DNA of 64,000 bases from Phenylobacterium koreense (GCF_040545335.1 NZ_JBEPLU010000001.1:1798001-1862000), one strand, 5' to 3'. Shown: positions 45,396 to 56,259, counted from the stretch's first letter. Numbers and translations: made by a program. Notes: generated by a model not told the origin, from the letters alone.

Positions 45396-45887
45396 ATGCC
45401 CAATCGTGATTTGGCGCCCTGGAGCGGGTCTCGTGGCCTGAGCCGCCAGGGCTGGGATCCATTCACCTCGTTCCGGCGCGAGATGGATCGGCTGTTCGAC
45501 GACTTCCTTACCCCCGCCGAGGGCCGCTCGTTCGCGCCTACGCGTGAGGGCGCGGCGGCCTGGCCGAGCATCGAGGTCGACGAGAACGACCAGGCCTATC
45601 GGGTGACTGCGGAACTGGCCGGGTTAAACCGGGACGACGTGAAGATCGAGCTGCGCGACAACGCCCTGACCCTCAGCGGCGAACGCCGGGACGAGCGCAC
45701 CGAGGAGGACAAGGGCCGGTGCTATACCGAACGCACCTACGGCAAGTTCGCCCGGACCATCCCGTTCTCCCACGAGATCGACGGCGACAGGGTCGAGGCC
45801 AACTTCAAGGATGGGGTTCTGAAGATCGCGCTGCCCAAGAGCACCCGTGCGCAGGACCAGACCCGGCAGATCGAAATCAAGTCCTGA
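45396..45887 (+). CDS. small heat-shock protein Hsp20 / alpha-crystallin family
   Basis: A 163-residue holdase chaperone. A phenylalanine-poor N-terminus (WDPFTSFRREMDRLFDDF) precedes the alpha-crystallin domain (about 55-150), with AYRVTAELAGLNRDDVKIELRDNALTLSGER and a C-terminal GVLKIALPK with the I/L-x-I/L motif region. It binds unfolding proteins during stress. The Shine-Dalgarno is GGAG and a sigma-32-like promoter precedes it. Convergent stop lies nine bases from a DUF2267 gene. Confidence 0.92.
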   Translation: MPNRDLAPWSGSRGLSRQGWDPFTSFRREMDRLFDDFLTPAEGRSFAPTREGAAAWPSIEVDENDQAYRVTAELAGLNRDDVKIELRDNALTLSGERRDERTEEDKGRCYTERTYGKFARTIPFSHEIDGDRVEANFKDGVLKIALPKSTRAQDQTRQIEIKS

Positions 45888-45896
45888 CGCCCGCGG

Positions 45897-46385
45897 TCAG
45901 ATCCCCGTCGCGAGCCGCGCCGCCTCTTCGGCCTTGTCCGGGCTGCGGCGCGGTGGGGGTTCGGCGCTCCAGGCCTGGCGCAGGCTCTTGGGAAGATTGT
46001 CCCGCACCTTCGCCACCTGGCCGGCTGTGAGATGGCGCGACAGCACGCCGAACACCGAGCGGATCGCGCGGTCCGGGTCGATGGCCGTGGCGTCGGTCAG
46101 CCATTCGCCGACCTCTTCGGTGAAATCTTCGACCCCATGGCAGCGGCTCGGCTGCCGGGCCGGCTGGTATTGGTCGTAATAGACGCCGCGGACGAGCAGC
46201 GGCAGTTGCGAGCCGAGATGCGCCGAGAGGTCCACCGGCAGACGGTCGCGCAGCTTGTGCAGGACCACGCTGAGCACCTTCCAGGCCGCGTGGCGGTCGA
46301 TCTCCAGGTCGTCGGAAATCTCCTTGAGCCAGCTATTGGTGGTGTGGAGCGTGCGGTCGAAGACCTCGAGTCCGTTCGCGCTCAT
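45897..46385 (-). CDS. DUF2267 protein
   Basis: A 162-residue soluble protein matching DUF2267: FDRTLHTTNSWLKEISDDLE, AWKVLSVVLHKLRDRLPVDLSAHLGSQLPLLVRGVYYDQY, and FTEEVGEWLTDATAIDPDRAIRSVFGVLSRHLTAGQVAKVRDNLP. The function is unknown; these genes are often near stress proteins, as here beside Hsp20. The start ATG 46385 is set by GGAGG five bases upstream. It is about 60 bases downstream of the monooxygenase on the same strand. Confidence 0.83.
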   Translation of the reverse strand: MSANGLEVFDRTLHTTNSWLKEISDDLEIDRHAAWKVLSVVLHKLRDRLPVDLSAHLGSQLPLLVRGVYYDQYQPARQPSRCHGVEDFTEEVGEWLTDATAIDPDRAIRSVFGVLSRHLTAGQVAKVRDNLPKSLRQAWSAEPPPRRSPDKAEEAARLATGI

Positions 46386-46444
46386 GGAAGCCTCCATCGC
46401 AAGGTCATGAAGGCCAAACATCCGCCGCGGCGGCTTGTTCCGTC

Positions 46445-48265
<1,821 letters not shown>

Positions 48266-48359
48266 GCGTTCCTCCCAGAACCTGACCGCATCCAAGTCGG
48301 GGTCACCTCGCGGAAGGCAACCCGCCAGCTCCGAGGGGCGGGATAGGGGATGTACGTAT

Positions 48360-48379
48360 TGCGAGTAGTTCTTATTTGC
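48360..48379 (+). promoter_or_regulatory. Fur-box-like site upstream of TonB receptor
   Basis: TGCGAGTAGTTCTTATTTGC read on the opposite strand resembles the GCAAATGAGAATCATT-type Fur operator, with the core AGAA and GCAAAT preserved. It lies 41 bases before the receptor start. If Fur binds here, the receptor and the PepSY gene would be iron-regulated. Inferred from similarity alone. Confidence 0.45.
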
Positions 48380-48419
48380 GGCATAGAGCCGGATAGTTGA
48401 GCAAGTCCGGTCGGGGGCA

Positions 48420-50567
48420 ATGGGTATGCGTACGGTTCGTCGGGTCTCCAAGGCGAGGCTTTGGGCGGTGGGCGTGAGTGCGATCGCCATCATGGGGGCG
48501 ACCAGCGCGGCCGCCGAAGAGCCGACCGACGTCTCCGAACTGGTGATCACCGCGGCGCGGACGACGCTGCCGGCCAGCGCCCTGCCGCTGACGGTCGACA
48601 TCGTGGACTCGACCGATCTCTCGCAGCAGGTGGCGATCAGCGGTTCGCTGGTGGATGCGGTGGCGAACCTCTCGCCCTCGTTCTCGCCCACGCGACAGAA
48701 GCTCTCGGGCAGTGGCGAGAGCCTGCGCGGCCGCTCGCCATTGTTTGCGATCAACGGCATTCCGCAATCGACCCCGATCCGCGACGGTTCGCGCGACGGC
48801 TATACGATCGACCCATTCTTCATCGACCATGTGGAGCTGATCTATGGCTCCAACGCCCTGCAGGGCATCGGCGCCACGGGCGGGGTGGTCAACCAGGTCA
48901 CCGTCGGCGCGCCCAAGGAAGATGGGGTCAGCGGCCGGGTGCTGGCCCAGGTGAGCGCCGACACCCGCTTCCACGGCGACGGCGGCGGCTGGAAGACCGC
49001 AGGCATCGCCGGCTATCGCGCCGGGGCCTATGACGCCACCATCGGCCTGGCCTACGAGGCGCGGGGCGCGTTCTACGATGGCCAGGGCCGTCGGATCGGC
49101 ATCGACAACACCCAGGGAGAGATTCAGGACTCCAAGAGCAATTCGATCTTCGGCCGCTTCGGCTGGCAGATCGACGACAGCCTGCGGATCGACCTCGTCG
49201 CCAACCGCTTCGAACTGAAGGGCGACGGCGACTATCTCCCCGTGGCCGGCGATCGCACCCGCAACCGGCCGGCCACCAGCATGCGCGGCGAGGTCGAGGG
49301 CAAGCCCGCGGCCAACCGGGCCGAGACCCTGTCGCTGGGCCTGACGGATGACGAGCTGTGGGGTGGCGACCTTACCGCCCAGGTCTTCTACAACCGCACC
49401 CGCGACACCTTCGGCGGCGACCGCAACGTCACCTTCCAGGACGCCCGCCTGGCGCCGGTGGGGACGTTGTTCGACCAGTCCTCGAATCGCTCCGAGAAGA
49501 TGGGCGCACGGGTCAGCTATGAGCGGGAGATCCCCTTCGTGCCGGGGCTCAACGCCACCTTCGGGCTCGACGCCCTGCGCGACAAGACCGAGCAGTCCCT
49601 GATCCAGACCGGCCGCGTCTGGGTGCCGGAGACCGAGTTCCAGAGCCTGGCCCCCTTCGTCCAAGGCAATCTGGCGCTCTTCGACGGCAAGCTGCGCCTG
49701 GCGGGCGGGGTTCGGCAGGAGTCCGTGACCCTGAAGGTCGGCGACTACACGACGCTCGCCACCTACGGCTCGCGCCATGTCGGGGGCGGCGAGCCGTCCT
49801 TCGACGCGACGCTGCTGAACGGCGGGGTGGTGGTGAATCCCATGGAGGGCCTGCGCTTCTACGCCAGCTACGCCGAAGGCTACACGGTGCCGGACGTCGG
49901 CCGCATCCTGCGCGCAGTGAACCGGGACGGGGTGGACGTGGACGATTTCCTCGACATCAGCCCGGTGGTTTCCGACAACCAGGAGATCGGGGCCGAATGG
50001 AAGCGCGGCCCCTTCGAGGCGAGCGCCGCCTATTTCTGGTCCAAGTCCAAGCTCGGCCAGCTCCTGGTGCTGAACCCGGCGACGGCGGTCTACGACGTCC
50101 AGCGCCAGCGGGTGGAGATCGAGGGCCTGGAGCTCAACGCCACAGCCAGGACGCCGATCCCAGGCGTCAGCGTCTCGGCCGGCTACGCCAAGCTGAAGGG
50201 CCGCGCCGACAGCGACGGCGACGGTTCGGTGGACATCGACCTGGACGGCGCGAACATCTCGCCCGACCGCATCAACCTCGCCCTGATCTACGGCCAAGGC
50301 CCGCTGGCCGCGCGCCTGCAGGTGCAGTCCTATCTGGAAAAGGATTTCGACGGCGCCGATCCGCGGAACAACTTCCAGGGCTACACGCTGGTGGACGCCT
50401 CGGTCCGCTATGAGACGAGCTTCGCGGACGTGTTCTTCGGCGTGCAGAACCTGATGGACGAGCAGTATCTCAGCTACAGCTCGGACACGACAAACCCGGC
50501 CGATAACCTGCGCTATTTCGCCGGCCGTGGCCGCGTCTTCACCCTGGGACTGGAACGCAGGTTCTGA
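48420..50567 (+). CDS. TonB-dependent siderophore-type receptor
   Basis: A 715-residue outer-membrane receptor. A clear signal peptide ends near ATSAAA-EEP. The plug (about 40-160) includes [18 protein letters not shown] and [35 protein letters not shown] segments, and the barrel ends with [13 protein letters not shown], with aromatic C-terminal F. The overlapping PepSY-domain gene next to it and a Fur-like site upstream suggest ferric-siderophore or heme uptake. The exact ligand is not known. Confidence 0.92.
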   Translation: MGMRTVRRVSKARLWAVGVSAIAIMGATSAAAEEPTDVSELVITAARTTLPASALPLTVDIVDSTDLSQQVAISGSLVDAVANLSPSFSPTRQKLSGSGESLRGRSPLFAINGIPQSTPIRDGSRDGYTIDPFFIDHVELIYGSNALQGIGATGGVVNQVTVGAPKEDGVSGRVLAQVSADTRFHGDGGGWKTAGIAGYRAGAYDATIGLAYEARGAFYDGQGRRIGIDNTQGEIQDSKSNSIFGRFGWQIDDSLRIDLVANRFELKGDGDYLPVAGDRTRNRPATSMRGEVEGKPAANRAETLSLGLTDDELWGGDLTAQVFYNRTRDTFGGDRNVTFQDARLAPVGTLFDQSSNRSEKMGARVSYEREIPFVPGLNATFGLDALRDKTEQSLIQTGRVWVPETEFQSLAPFVQGNLALFDGKLRLAGGVRQESVTLKVGDYTTLATYGSRHVGGGEPSFDATLLNGGVVVNPMEGLRFYASYAEGYTVPDVGRILRAVNRDGVDVDDFLDISPVVSDNQEIGAEWKRGPFEASAAYFWSKSKLGQLLVLNPATAVYDVQRQRVEIEGLELNATARTPIPGVSVSAGYAKLKGRADSDGDGSVDIDLDGANISPDRINLALIYGQGPLAARLQVQSYLEKDFDGADPRNNFQGYTLVDASVRYETSFADVFFGVQNLMDEQYLSYSSDTTNPADNLRYFAGRGRVFTLGLERRF

Positions 50568-51685
50568 TGGGCGTCGTCCGCCTGCTGCATCGCTGGGTCG
50601 GAGGCTTCGTCGGCCTTTTCCTCGCCCTGCTCGGCCTGTCGGGAGCGCTGCTGGTCCACGAGGACCTGTTCCTCCGCGCCAGCGTTCCGCACGCCGCCGA
50701 CCCGCAGGCGCAGGACACCGCCAGCCTGGCTGCGTCCGTGCAGCGCATCTTTGCGCAAGAGGACGCGCCGCGCTCGATCATCCTGGCGCGGCAGACCATG
50801 GGCCTGCACCGGCTGAACTTCGGCGAAGAGGGCGGCGGCTATGCGGCCCAGAGCGGCGAGCTGGTCACCCGCTGGACGTCGAAATGGGAGCGGCCGGAGA
50901 TCTGGCTGTTCGATTTTCACCACTACCTGCTGATCGGCGACGCCGGAAAGCTGGTGACCGGGACCATGGGCCTGATCGGCCTCGCCTTCGTCGTGACCGG
51001 GGTGATCCTCTGGTGGCCGTCGCGCCGGCTGTTCGACTTGCGCCCCTGGCCGGCCAACTATTCGCGCAACGCCATCGTGCGCCAGCATCGCGACCTGGGC
51101 GTGGCGATGGCTCCGGTGCTCTTCGTCTCGCTGCTGACCGGGGTGATGATGACCCTGCCGGCGGTCGAGCGCCTGATCCTGGCGCCATTCTCGCCGCCCG
51201 CGGTGATGACCGCAGCCCAGAAACAACCGGAGGCCAAGGGCGGCCCGCTGTCGCCCGAGCTGGACTGGAGCCGCATCCTTGGGGACGTGCGCGCCCGCTA
51301 TCCGGATGGGGAAATCCGCTCGATCAGCCTGCCGGCCAAGCCCGGTGGGCTGATTTCCATTCGGGTGCGCCAGCCGGCCGAATGGCTGCCCAATGGCCGC
51401 ACCATGTTCTGGTTCGATCCGGCCGACGGGCGGCTGGTCGATACCCGCGACGCCCTGGCCATGCCGCTGGCCCTGCGGATCGCCAATGCCGAGTTCCCCA
51501 TCCACGCGGCCAAGGTGGGCGGCCTGCCCTATCGGCTGGTGATGACCGCCTCGGGCCTTTCGCTGGCGGTGCTGGGCGGGCTGGCGGTCTGGTCGTTCTG
51601 GACCAATCCCAAGACCCAGGCGCGGAAACGCAGGGGGCCGGCGACTGGAAGATCCTCCCCCGCTGGGCAGGGCGATCGCGTATAG
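50567..51685 (+). CDS. PepSY-associated transmembrane protein (PiuB-like)
   Basis: A 372-residue inner-membrane protein. Four hydrophobic helices fit the PepSY_TM family: about 3-30 (LLHRWVGGFVGLFLALLGLSG), near 130-155 (GLIGLAFVVTGVILWWPSRR), 185-210 and near the C-terminus (LVMTASGLSLAVLGGLAVWS). HRWVGG and WWPSR are the family signatures. These proteins are thought to help release iron from siderophores or carry electrons across the membrane. The start overlaps the TonB receptor stop, so the pair is translationally coupled. Confidence 0.88.
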   Translation: MGVVRLLHRWVGGFVGLFLALLGLSGALLVHEDLFLRASVPHAADPQAQDTASLAASVQRIFAQEDAPRSIILARQTMGLHRLNFGEEGGGYAAQSGELVTRWTSKWERPEIWLFDFHHYLLIGDAGKLVTGTMGLIGLAFVVTGVILWWPSRRLFDLRPWPANYSRNAIVRQHRDLGVAMAPVLFVSLLTGVMMTLPAVERLILAPFSPPAVMTAAQKQPEAKGGPLSPELDWSRILGDVRARYPDGEIRSISLPAKPGGLISIRVRQPAEWLPNGRTMFWFDPADGRLVDTRDALAMPLALRIANAEFPIHAAKVGGLPYRLVMTASGLSLAVLGGLAVWSFWTNPKTQARKRRGPATGRSSPAGQGDRV

Positions 51686-51700
51686 AGCCCCCAACCACGG

Positions 51701-51837
51701 TGTCATCCCGGTTTGCGAAGCAAGACCCGGACGCATACGTGCCTGATCCTGACAAGATGGCGCGGCCTGGCCCATTCCTGAGACATCCGGTGTTCATGGG
51801 TCCCGGTCTTCGGCCTGTGGCCGAGACCGGGATGACA
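51701..51837. repeat. 137-bp intergenic element with 12-bp inverted termini
   Basis: The 252-base gap before the MFS gene holds an element starting TGTCATCCCGGT and ending ACCGGGATGACA, perfect 12-bp inverted repeats. An inner hairpin pairs CCCGGTCT-T-CGGCC (51802-51815) with GGCCGAGACCGGG (51819-51831). A related left end occurs at 24971-25001. No open frame fits inside, so it is a small non-coding repeat, possibly a MITE-like or structured-RNA element. Confidence 0.8.
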
Positions 51838-51937
51838 CGTAAGCATTGGCCCCCGCCCCTCCCAGCAAGGAGCATCTAGGTCCGGGACGGCAAAAGAGGG
51901 CTAGCGGCGTTCTCCGAGCCGGTTAAGCTCGCGCCCC

Positions 51938-53107
51938 ATGAACCCGCGCATCTTCGTTCTGACCATGGTGACGTTTGCGTTCGGGTCGGGAGCCTTCATC
52001 TTTGCCGGCCTGCTGGAGACTCTGGCGGCCGACCTGGGCGTCACCACGGCGATCGCCGGTCAGCTACAGACCGCCTTCGTCCTGACCTCTGCCGTTCTGG
52101 GGCCGGTCGCGGCCTGGCTGTTCGGCCGCATCGACCGGCGGCTGATGGTGATCGCGGGCCTCAGCCTCAGCATCGCCCTGCACCTGGCCTGTTCGCTGAC
52201 CCCGAACTTCGAGGCGCTGCTCCTGTTGCGCGCCCTGGCCGGACTGGCCGGCGCCATCTCGGGACCGGCCGCCAGCGTCGCGGCGGCCTCGCTGGCGCCG
52301 CCGGAAAAGAGAGGCTCGGCCCTGGCCCTGGTGTCTGGCGGCATGACCCTGGCCTTCGTGGTCGGCATCCCGATCGGCAGCGTGGTCGGCAACCTCTTCG
52401 GCTGGCGGGCGACCTTCCTGTTCGCCGGCGGCCTTTCGGCCCTGGCGCTGCTGGGCGTGCTGATCTTCCTGCCCAAGGTCCCGGCGCCGCCCAAGCGCGA
52501 AGGCGGAAGCGTGCCCCTGGGGATCGTCTGGCCGCTTTATCTGACGACCTTCCTGGCCTTCGCCGCCAACATGACGCTGAACCTCTACATCGCGCCGATC
52601 GTGCGGGTGGGCGCCGGGGTCACCGGCGCCGGGGTCGGGGCGTTCCAGTCGATGATCGGGGTCGGTTCCGTCGTCGGCCTGTGGCTGGGCGCCAAGGCCG
52701 CCGACCGGAGCGCGGGCCGCAACTGGATCCTGCAGGGCTTCGTCATCCAGGCCACCGCCATGACCATCCACTTCTCCGCCACGCACCATCTGGCGCCCGC
52801 AGGCTGGCCGAGCGCGGCCCTGGTGGCGCTGGGCATCTTCGTGGCGGCGACGGCGCTGTTCTCCATCACGCCGGTGGTTCAGGCGCGGCTGATCGAGCTG
52901 ACCGGCGGTGCGCCGGTGGCGTTGGCCCTCAACGGCTCGGTGATCTCGGTCGGCCAGGCCCTGGGCTCGGCCATGGGCGGAGCGGCCCTGGCGGCCTTCG
53001 GGGTCCCGGCGATCCCGGCCGCGGCGCTCAGCATGTCGATCGCCGCCCTGCTGACCCTCGCCTTCGTCTTCCCGCGCCCGAAGCCGGCGGTCGCGGTCGG
53101 CGCCTAG
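51938..53107 (+). CDS. major facilitator superfamily transporter (YdhP/arabinose-efflux-like)
   Basis: A 389-residue MFS protein with 12 predicted hydrophobic helices. It starts MNPRIFVLTMVTFAFGSGAF; GRIDRRLMVIAGLSLS fits the loop between helices 2 and 3, and ALALVSGGMTLAFVVGIPIGSVVGNLFGWRATFLFAGG is the conserved helix 5 motif of DHA1 drug-efflux-type proteins. Substrate cannot be assigned. It probably exports small organic compounds or sugars. Its TAG stop overlaps the convergent thioredoxin-like gene stop in CTAG. Confidence 0.87.
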   Translation: MNPRIFVLTMVTFAFGSGAFIFAGLLETLAADLGVTTAIAGQLQTAFVLTSAVLGPVAAWLFGRIDRRLMVIAGLSLSIALHLACSLTPNFEALLLLRALAGLAGAISGPAASVAAASLAPPEKRGSALALVSGGMTLAFVVGIPIGSVVGNLFGWRATFLFAGGLSALALLGVLIFLPKVPAPPKREGGSVPLGIVWPLYLTTFLAFAANMTLNLYIAPIVRVGAGVTGAGVGAFQSMIGVGSVVGLWLGAKAADRSAGRNWILQGFVIQATAMTIHFSATHHLAPAGWPSAALVALGIFVAATALFSITPVVQARLIELTGGAPVALALNGSVISVGQALGSAMGGAALAAFGVPAIPAAALSMSIAALLTLAFVFPRPKPAVAVGA

Positions 53108-54180
53108 CCGAAGGTGAAGACGAAGGCTCGGGCGCCTGCGTCGAGGAACTCGATTTCGAATGTGCGGTCGGTGATTGGCCGGCGCTGGCGCACGAACTGG
53201 TACATGCGCGGAGAGGTCACCACGCCCAGGCCGGCCGCGTCGGCGTCGACGCCATGATCCTCGCCGGGCGGCTCGCCATCGATGCGGATCCGGTAGCGGG
53301 CCGGGCGTCCGTCCGCCGCCGGGGCCAGCACCATGTGCAGGTCGCGGGCGTGGAAGCGGTAGGCGATGCTTGCGCCGGGCGCGGCCGAAAGAGCTGACTC
53401 GGCGCCGACGGTCCATAGCCCGGTGAGGCTCCAGCCGCCGACGCGCATGGGCGGCGCGGTGCGATAGAGGCGCCGCTCGTCTTGATGGATTCCTCCCGGA
53501 AAGGCGGGGGCCTTGTCGTAGCCGAGATAGGTTTCAGGCGTCCGCAGGTTGGCGAAGTCCGGTGCAGCTTCGGGCCCGAGCCCGACCACCGGCGTCATTT
53601 GGTCTGGCGCGGGCCTGCCGTCGACGTCGGAGAGCAGGGCCTGGATCAGTCGCTCCGACCGGTCGTAACCGCCTTCGCCGATCGCCCGACCGCGAACGCG
53701 GCCGTCCGCGCCGATGAAGTAGAAGGCCGGCCAGGCGTTGTTGTCGAGCGCCTCCCAGACCCGCCAGCGGCTGTCCAGGGCGACGGGAAAGCCGACGTCG
53801 AGCTCACGCAGGGCGCGGCTAACGTTGCCGGCGTCCTTTTCGAACCCGAACTCCGGCGAGTGGACCCCGATCACCGCCAGGCCCCGGCCGCCGTAGCGTT
53901 CCTGCCAGGCCCGCAGATAGGGCAGGACCCTCAGGCTGTTGACGCACGAGTAGGTCCAGACGACGAGCAGCACGACCTTGCCACGCAGGTCGCCGGGCTC
54001 GACCGGTGGGCCGTTCAGCCAGCCGCTGGCCTTGTTCAGCGCGTTCAGCGGGGATGTCGGCGTCAGGGAGAGGCCGGCCGCGTGACGCACCGGCGGCGCC
54101 AGCAGGCTCGCGCCCAAGGCCAACGGCGCCAGGCCGATCGCATTCTTGAGCCAGTCGCGGCGAGAGGGGGAAGGGTTCAT
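53104..54180 (-). CDS. Tat-exported thioredoxin-fold protein (DipZ/TlpA-like) lacking second Cys
   Basis: A 358-residue exported protein. SRRDWLK near the start fits a twin-arginine signal. The thioredoxin-like domain (about 45-190) resembles the DipZ/AhpC-TSA type, with VVWTYSCVNSLRVLPYLRAW, where the usual CxxC reads C79-V-N-S82, one base away from Cys (AGC against TGC). So it cannot form the normal disulfide. The C-terminal domain (about 220-358, from GYDKAPAFPGG) resembles the carbohydrate-binding-like tail of DipZ proteins. Third gene of a minus-strand operon with an epoxide-hydrolase-like gene. Confidence 0.82.
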   Translation of the reverse strand: MNPSPSRRDWLKNAIGLAPLALGASLLAPPVRHAAGLSLTPTSPLNALNKASGWLNGPPVEPGDLRGKVVLLVVWTYSCVNSLRVLPYLRAWQERYGGRGLAVIGVHSPEFGFEKDAGNVSRALRELDVGFPVALDSRWRVWEALDNNAWPAFYFIGADGRVRGRAIGEGGYDRSERLIQALLSDVDGRPAPDQMTPVVGLGPEAAPDFANLRTPETYLGYDKAPAFPGGIHQDERRLYRTAPPMRVGGWSLTGLWTVGAESALSAAPGASIAYRFHARDLHMVLAPAADGRPARYRIRIDGEPPGEDHGVDADAAGLGVVTSPRMYQFVRQRRPITDRTFEIEFLDAGARAFVFTFG

Positions 54181-54185
54181 GGGCG

Positions 54186-55217
54186 TCACGCCGTCTTCGG
54201 CTCTGCCGCCCAGCGAGCCACGTCGAGGATGGCGCGCGCGAAGGCCTCGGGCGCTTCCTGCGGCAGGTTGTGGCCGACGCCGCCGGAGAGGGTGCGGTGC
54301 TCGTATCGTCCCTTGAACTTGCCGGCGTAGGCCGCCGGCGCCGGGTGCGGCGCGCCGTTGGCGTCGCCTTCCAGGGTGATGGCCGGAACCAGGATGTCGG
54401 GCGCCTGGGCCAGTTTGGCCTCGAGGGCGTCGAAGCGCCGTTCGCCCGGCGTCAGGCCCAGCCGCCAGCGGTAGTTGTCGATGGTGATCTCCACATGATC
54501 GGGGTTGGCGAAGGCGGCGGCCGAGCGGGCGAAGGTCGCTTCGTCGAAGGCCCACCTCGGCGACGCGGTGCGCCAGATCAGCCGGGCGAAGGCCTCGCGG
54601 TTGGCCTCATAGCCGCGGCGGCCGCGCTCGGTGGCGAAGTAGAACTGGTACCACCAGGAGAGCTCGGCCTCCGGCGGAAGCGGCGCCTGGTTGGCCTGCT
54701 GGCTGCCGATCAGATAGCCGCTGACCGAGACCATCGCCTGGCAGCGCTCGGGCCAGAGGGCGGCGACGATATTGGCGGTGCGCGCGCCCCAGTCGAAGCC
54801 GCCGATGACCGCGCGGCGGATGCTCAGCGCGTCCATCAGGGCGATGACGTCCGCGGCCAGGGCGGCCTGCTGGCCGTTGCGCGGGGTCGCCGCCGAGCGG
54901 AAGCGGGTGGCGCCATAGCCTCGCAGGTAGGGAACGATCACCCGCTTGCCGCCGGCCGCCAGGATCGGCGCGACCTCGGCGAAGGCGTGGATGTCGTAGG
55001 GCCATCCGTGCAGCAGGATCACGGGCGCGCCGTTTGCGGGGCCTTGTTCGGCATAGGCGACGATGAGATCGCCGGCCTCGACCTGCTTCATCATCCAGGT
55101 CGGCGACGAAACCGGGGCGGAGATGGCCGATGTCGCGGCCGACAGGGCGCCGGCGGCGCCAAGCATGGCGACGCCGCAGAACAGCCGGCGGCGGTCAGGG
55201 TTGACGGGTTCACGCAT
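54186..55217 (-). CDS. Tat-exported alpha/beta hydrolase, epoxide-hydrolase-like
   Basis: A 343-residue hydrolase with a Tat-type start (DRRRLFCG and a hydrophobic AMLGAAGALSAA segment). The oxyanion motif HGWP (residues 70-73) and the nucleophile elbow GGFDWGAR with D142 are typical of epoxide hydrolases rather than Ser or Cys hydrolases. Later acid (LEGDANG) and GVGHNLPQE supply Asp and His. It would open epoxides or related substrates in the periplasm. Start overlaps the DUF1097 stop by eight bases and it lies five bases before the thioredoxin-like gene. Confidence 0.87.
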   Translation of the reverse strand: MREPVNPDRRRLFCGVAMLGAAGALSAATSAISAPVSSPTWMMKQVEAGDLIVAYAEQGPANGAPVILLHGWPYDIHAFAEVAPILAAGGKRVIVPYLRGYGATRFRSAATPRNGQQAALAADVIALMDALSIRRAVIGGFDWGARTANIVAALWPERCQAMVSVSGYLIGSQQANQAPLPPEAELSWWYQFYFATERGRRGYEANREAFARLIWRTASPRWAFDEATFARSAAAFANPDHVEITIDNYRWRLGLTPGERRFDALEAKLAQAPDILVPAITLEGDANGAPHPAPAAYAGKFKGRYEHRTLSGGVGHNLPQEAPEAFARAILDVARWAAEPKTA

Positions 55218-55710
55218 GGCGGGCCTCCGTGGCGCGGGTCACCACGCCCTGGGCGAAGCCGGCCGCGGCGCAGGCGAGGCCGCCGATGACGCCGGCGACG
55301 CCGAGATTGACCAGCGTCTCGCCGGTGGGCGCCAGGCCGGAATAGAAGAAGCTGGTCAGGCCCAGGAAGTAGGCCAGCGGATTGTTGATCGGCGCGAGCT
55401 TGCGCAGGCTCAGCACCAGCGCCACCACGGCCGCCACGCAGGCAGGCCCCGCTAGCACGCCGAGCGTCGGCGTCAGGGCGAGGGTGGCGACTTGCGTTCC
55501 GGCCCCGAAAGCCAGGCCCAGCAGGAACGAGCCGGTGTTGGCCGCGCCGCCGCGAAGGGAGGGGCCGGCGAGATCGAAGGCCACCCAGCCCAGGAACATG
55601 GCGGGGGCGGGGAGCATCGCGGAGTTGGTTCCGAGGGTCGCTACGGCGGCGACGGCCGCGACGCTCAGCGAAATGGCGTGGAAACGCATGGGGGCGGTGG
55701 CGGAGGGCAT
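55210..55710 (-). CDS. DUF1097 membrane protein
   Basis: A 166-residue multi-span membrane protein with about four or five helices: FHAISLSVAAVAAVATL, PAMFLGWVAFDLAG, FLLGLAFGAGTQVATLAL, GPACVAAVVALVLSL and a NNPLAYFLGLTSFF loop. This pattern is DUF1097, found beside YcdZ-like genes; function unknown. The start ATG 55710 is tentative (55689 also fits). First gene of the three-gene minus-strand operon. Confidence 0.75.
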   Translation of the reverse strand: MPSATAPMRFHAISLSVAAVAAVATLGTNSAMLPAPAMFLGWVAFDLAGPSLRGGAANTGSFLLGLAFGAGTQVATLALTPTLGVLAGPACVAAVVALVLSLRKLAPINNPLAYFLGLTSFFYSGLAPTGETLVNLGVAGVIGGLACAAAGFAQGVVTRATEARHA

Positions 55711-55792
55711 GAGACGTGGATCCTTGGCTGTCGTTCGATCGGTCGAGGCGGGGAAGGGCGCCGCGTCGCCGCGACGCCTTTGGGGCAAGCGG

Positions 55793-56215
55793 TCAGGCGA
55801 TGTTCAGCGTGACGTCGATGTTGCCGCGGGTGGCCTTGGAATAGGGACAGGTCTGGTGCGCCGCCTCGACCAGACGCTGGGCGGTCTCGGCGTCGAGGCC
55901 GGGCAGGCTGACGTTCAGGCGGGCGCGGAGCAGGAAGGCCTCGCCGGCCTTGGCCAGGTCGACCTCGGCGTCGACGGCGACGTCGGCGGGGACCTTCACA
56001 CCCTGGGCGCGGCCGGCCAGGCCGATGGCGCCGATGAAGCAGGCCGACCAGCCGGCGGCGAAGAGTTGCTCCGGATTGGTGCCCGGCCCAGCGCTGCCGG
56101 GCGGCGAAAGCCGGACGTCGAGCTTGCCGTCGCTGCTGCGCGCGGCGCCGTCGCGGCCACCGGTGACATGGGTTTGGCCGGTGTAGAGGACGGTGTCGAT
56201 GGCTTGGGTGGTCAT
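55793..56215 (-). CDS. ohr: organic hydroperoxide resistance protein Ohr
   Basis: A 140-residue OsmC-family Ohr, which reduces organic and lipid peroxides with lipoylated proteins as donors. Active cysteines are C59 (AGWSACFIGA) and C123 (HQTCPYSKAT). Classic N-terminal YTGQTHVTGGRDG is present. The start ATG 56215 is chosen because the upstream part of the longer frame runs through the operator. It is divergent from ohrR, the typical pair. Confidence 0.95.
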   Translation of the reverse strand: MTTQAIDTVLYTGQTHVTGGRDGAARSSDGKLDVRLSPPGSAGPGTNPEQLFAAGWSACFIGAIGLAGRAQGVKVPADVAVDAEVDLAKAGEAFLLRARLNVSLPGLDAETAQRLVEAAHQTCPYSKATRGNIDVTLNIA

Positions 56216-56232
56216 GTTTTTCTCCTTATTAG

Positions 56233-56259
56233 ATCGGATACGATTAAATCGCGTCCGAT
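56233..56259. promoter_or_regulatory. OhrR-type operator, site 1
   Basis: ATCGGATACGAT-TAA-ATCGCGTCCGAT is a near-perfect inverted repeat (10 of 12 positions) around a CGATTAAATCG core. It lies 18 bases before the ohr ATG, so a bound repressor would block ohr. Confidence 0.7.
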
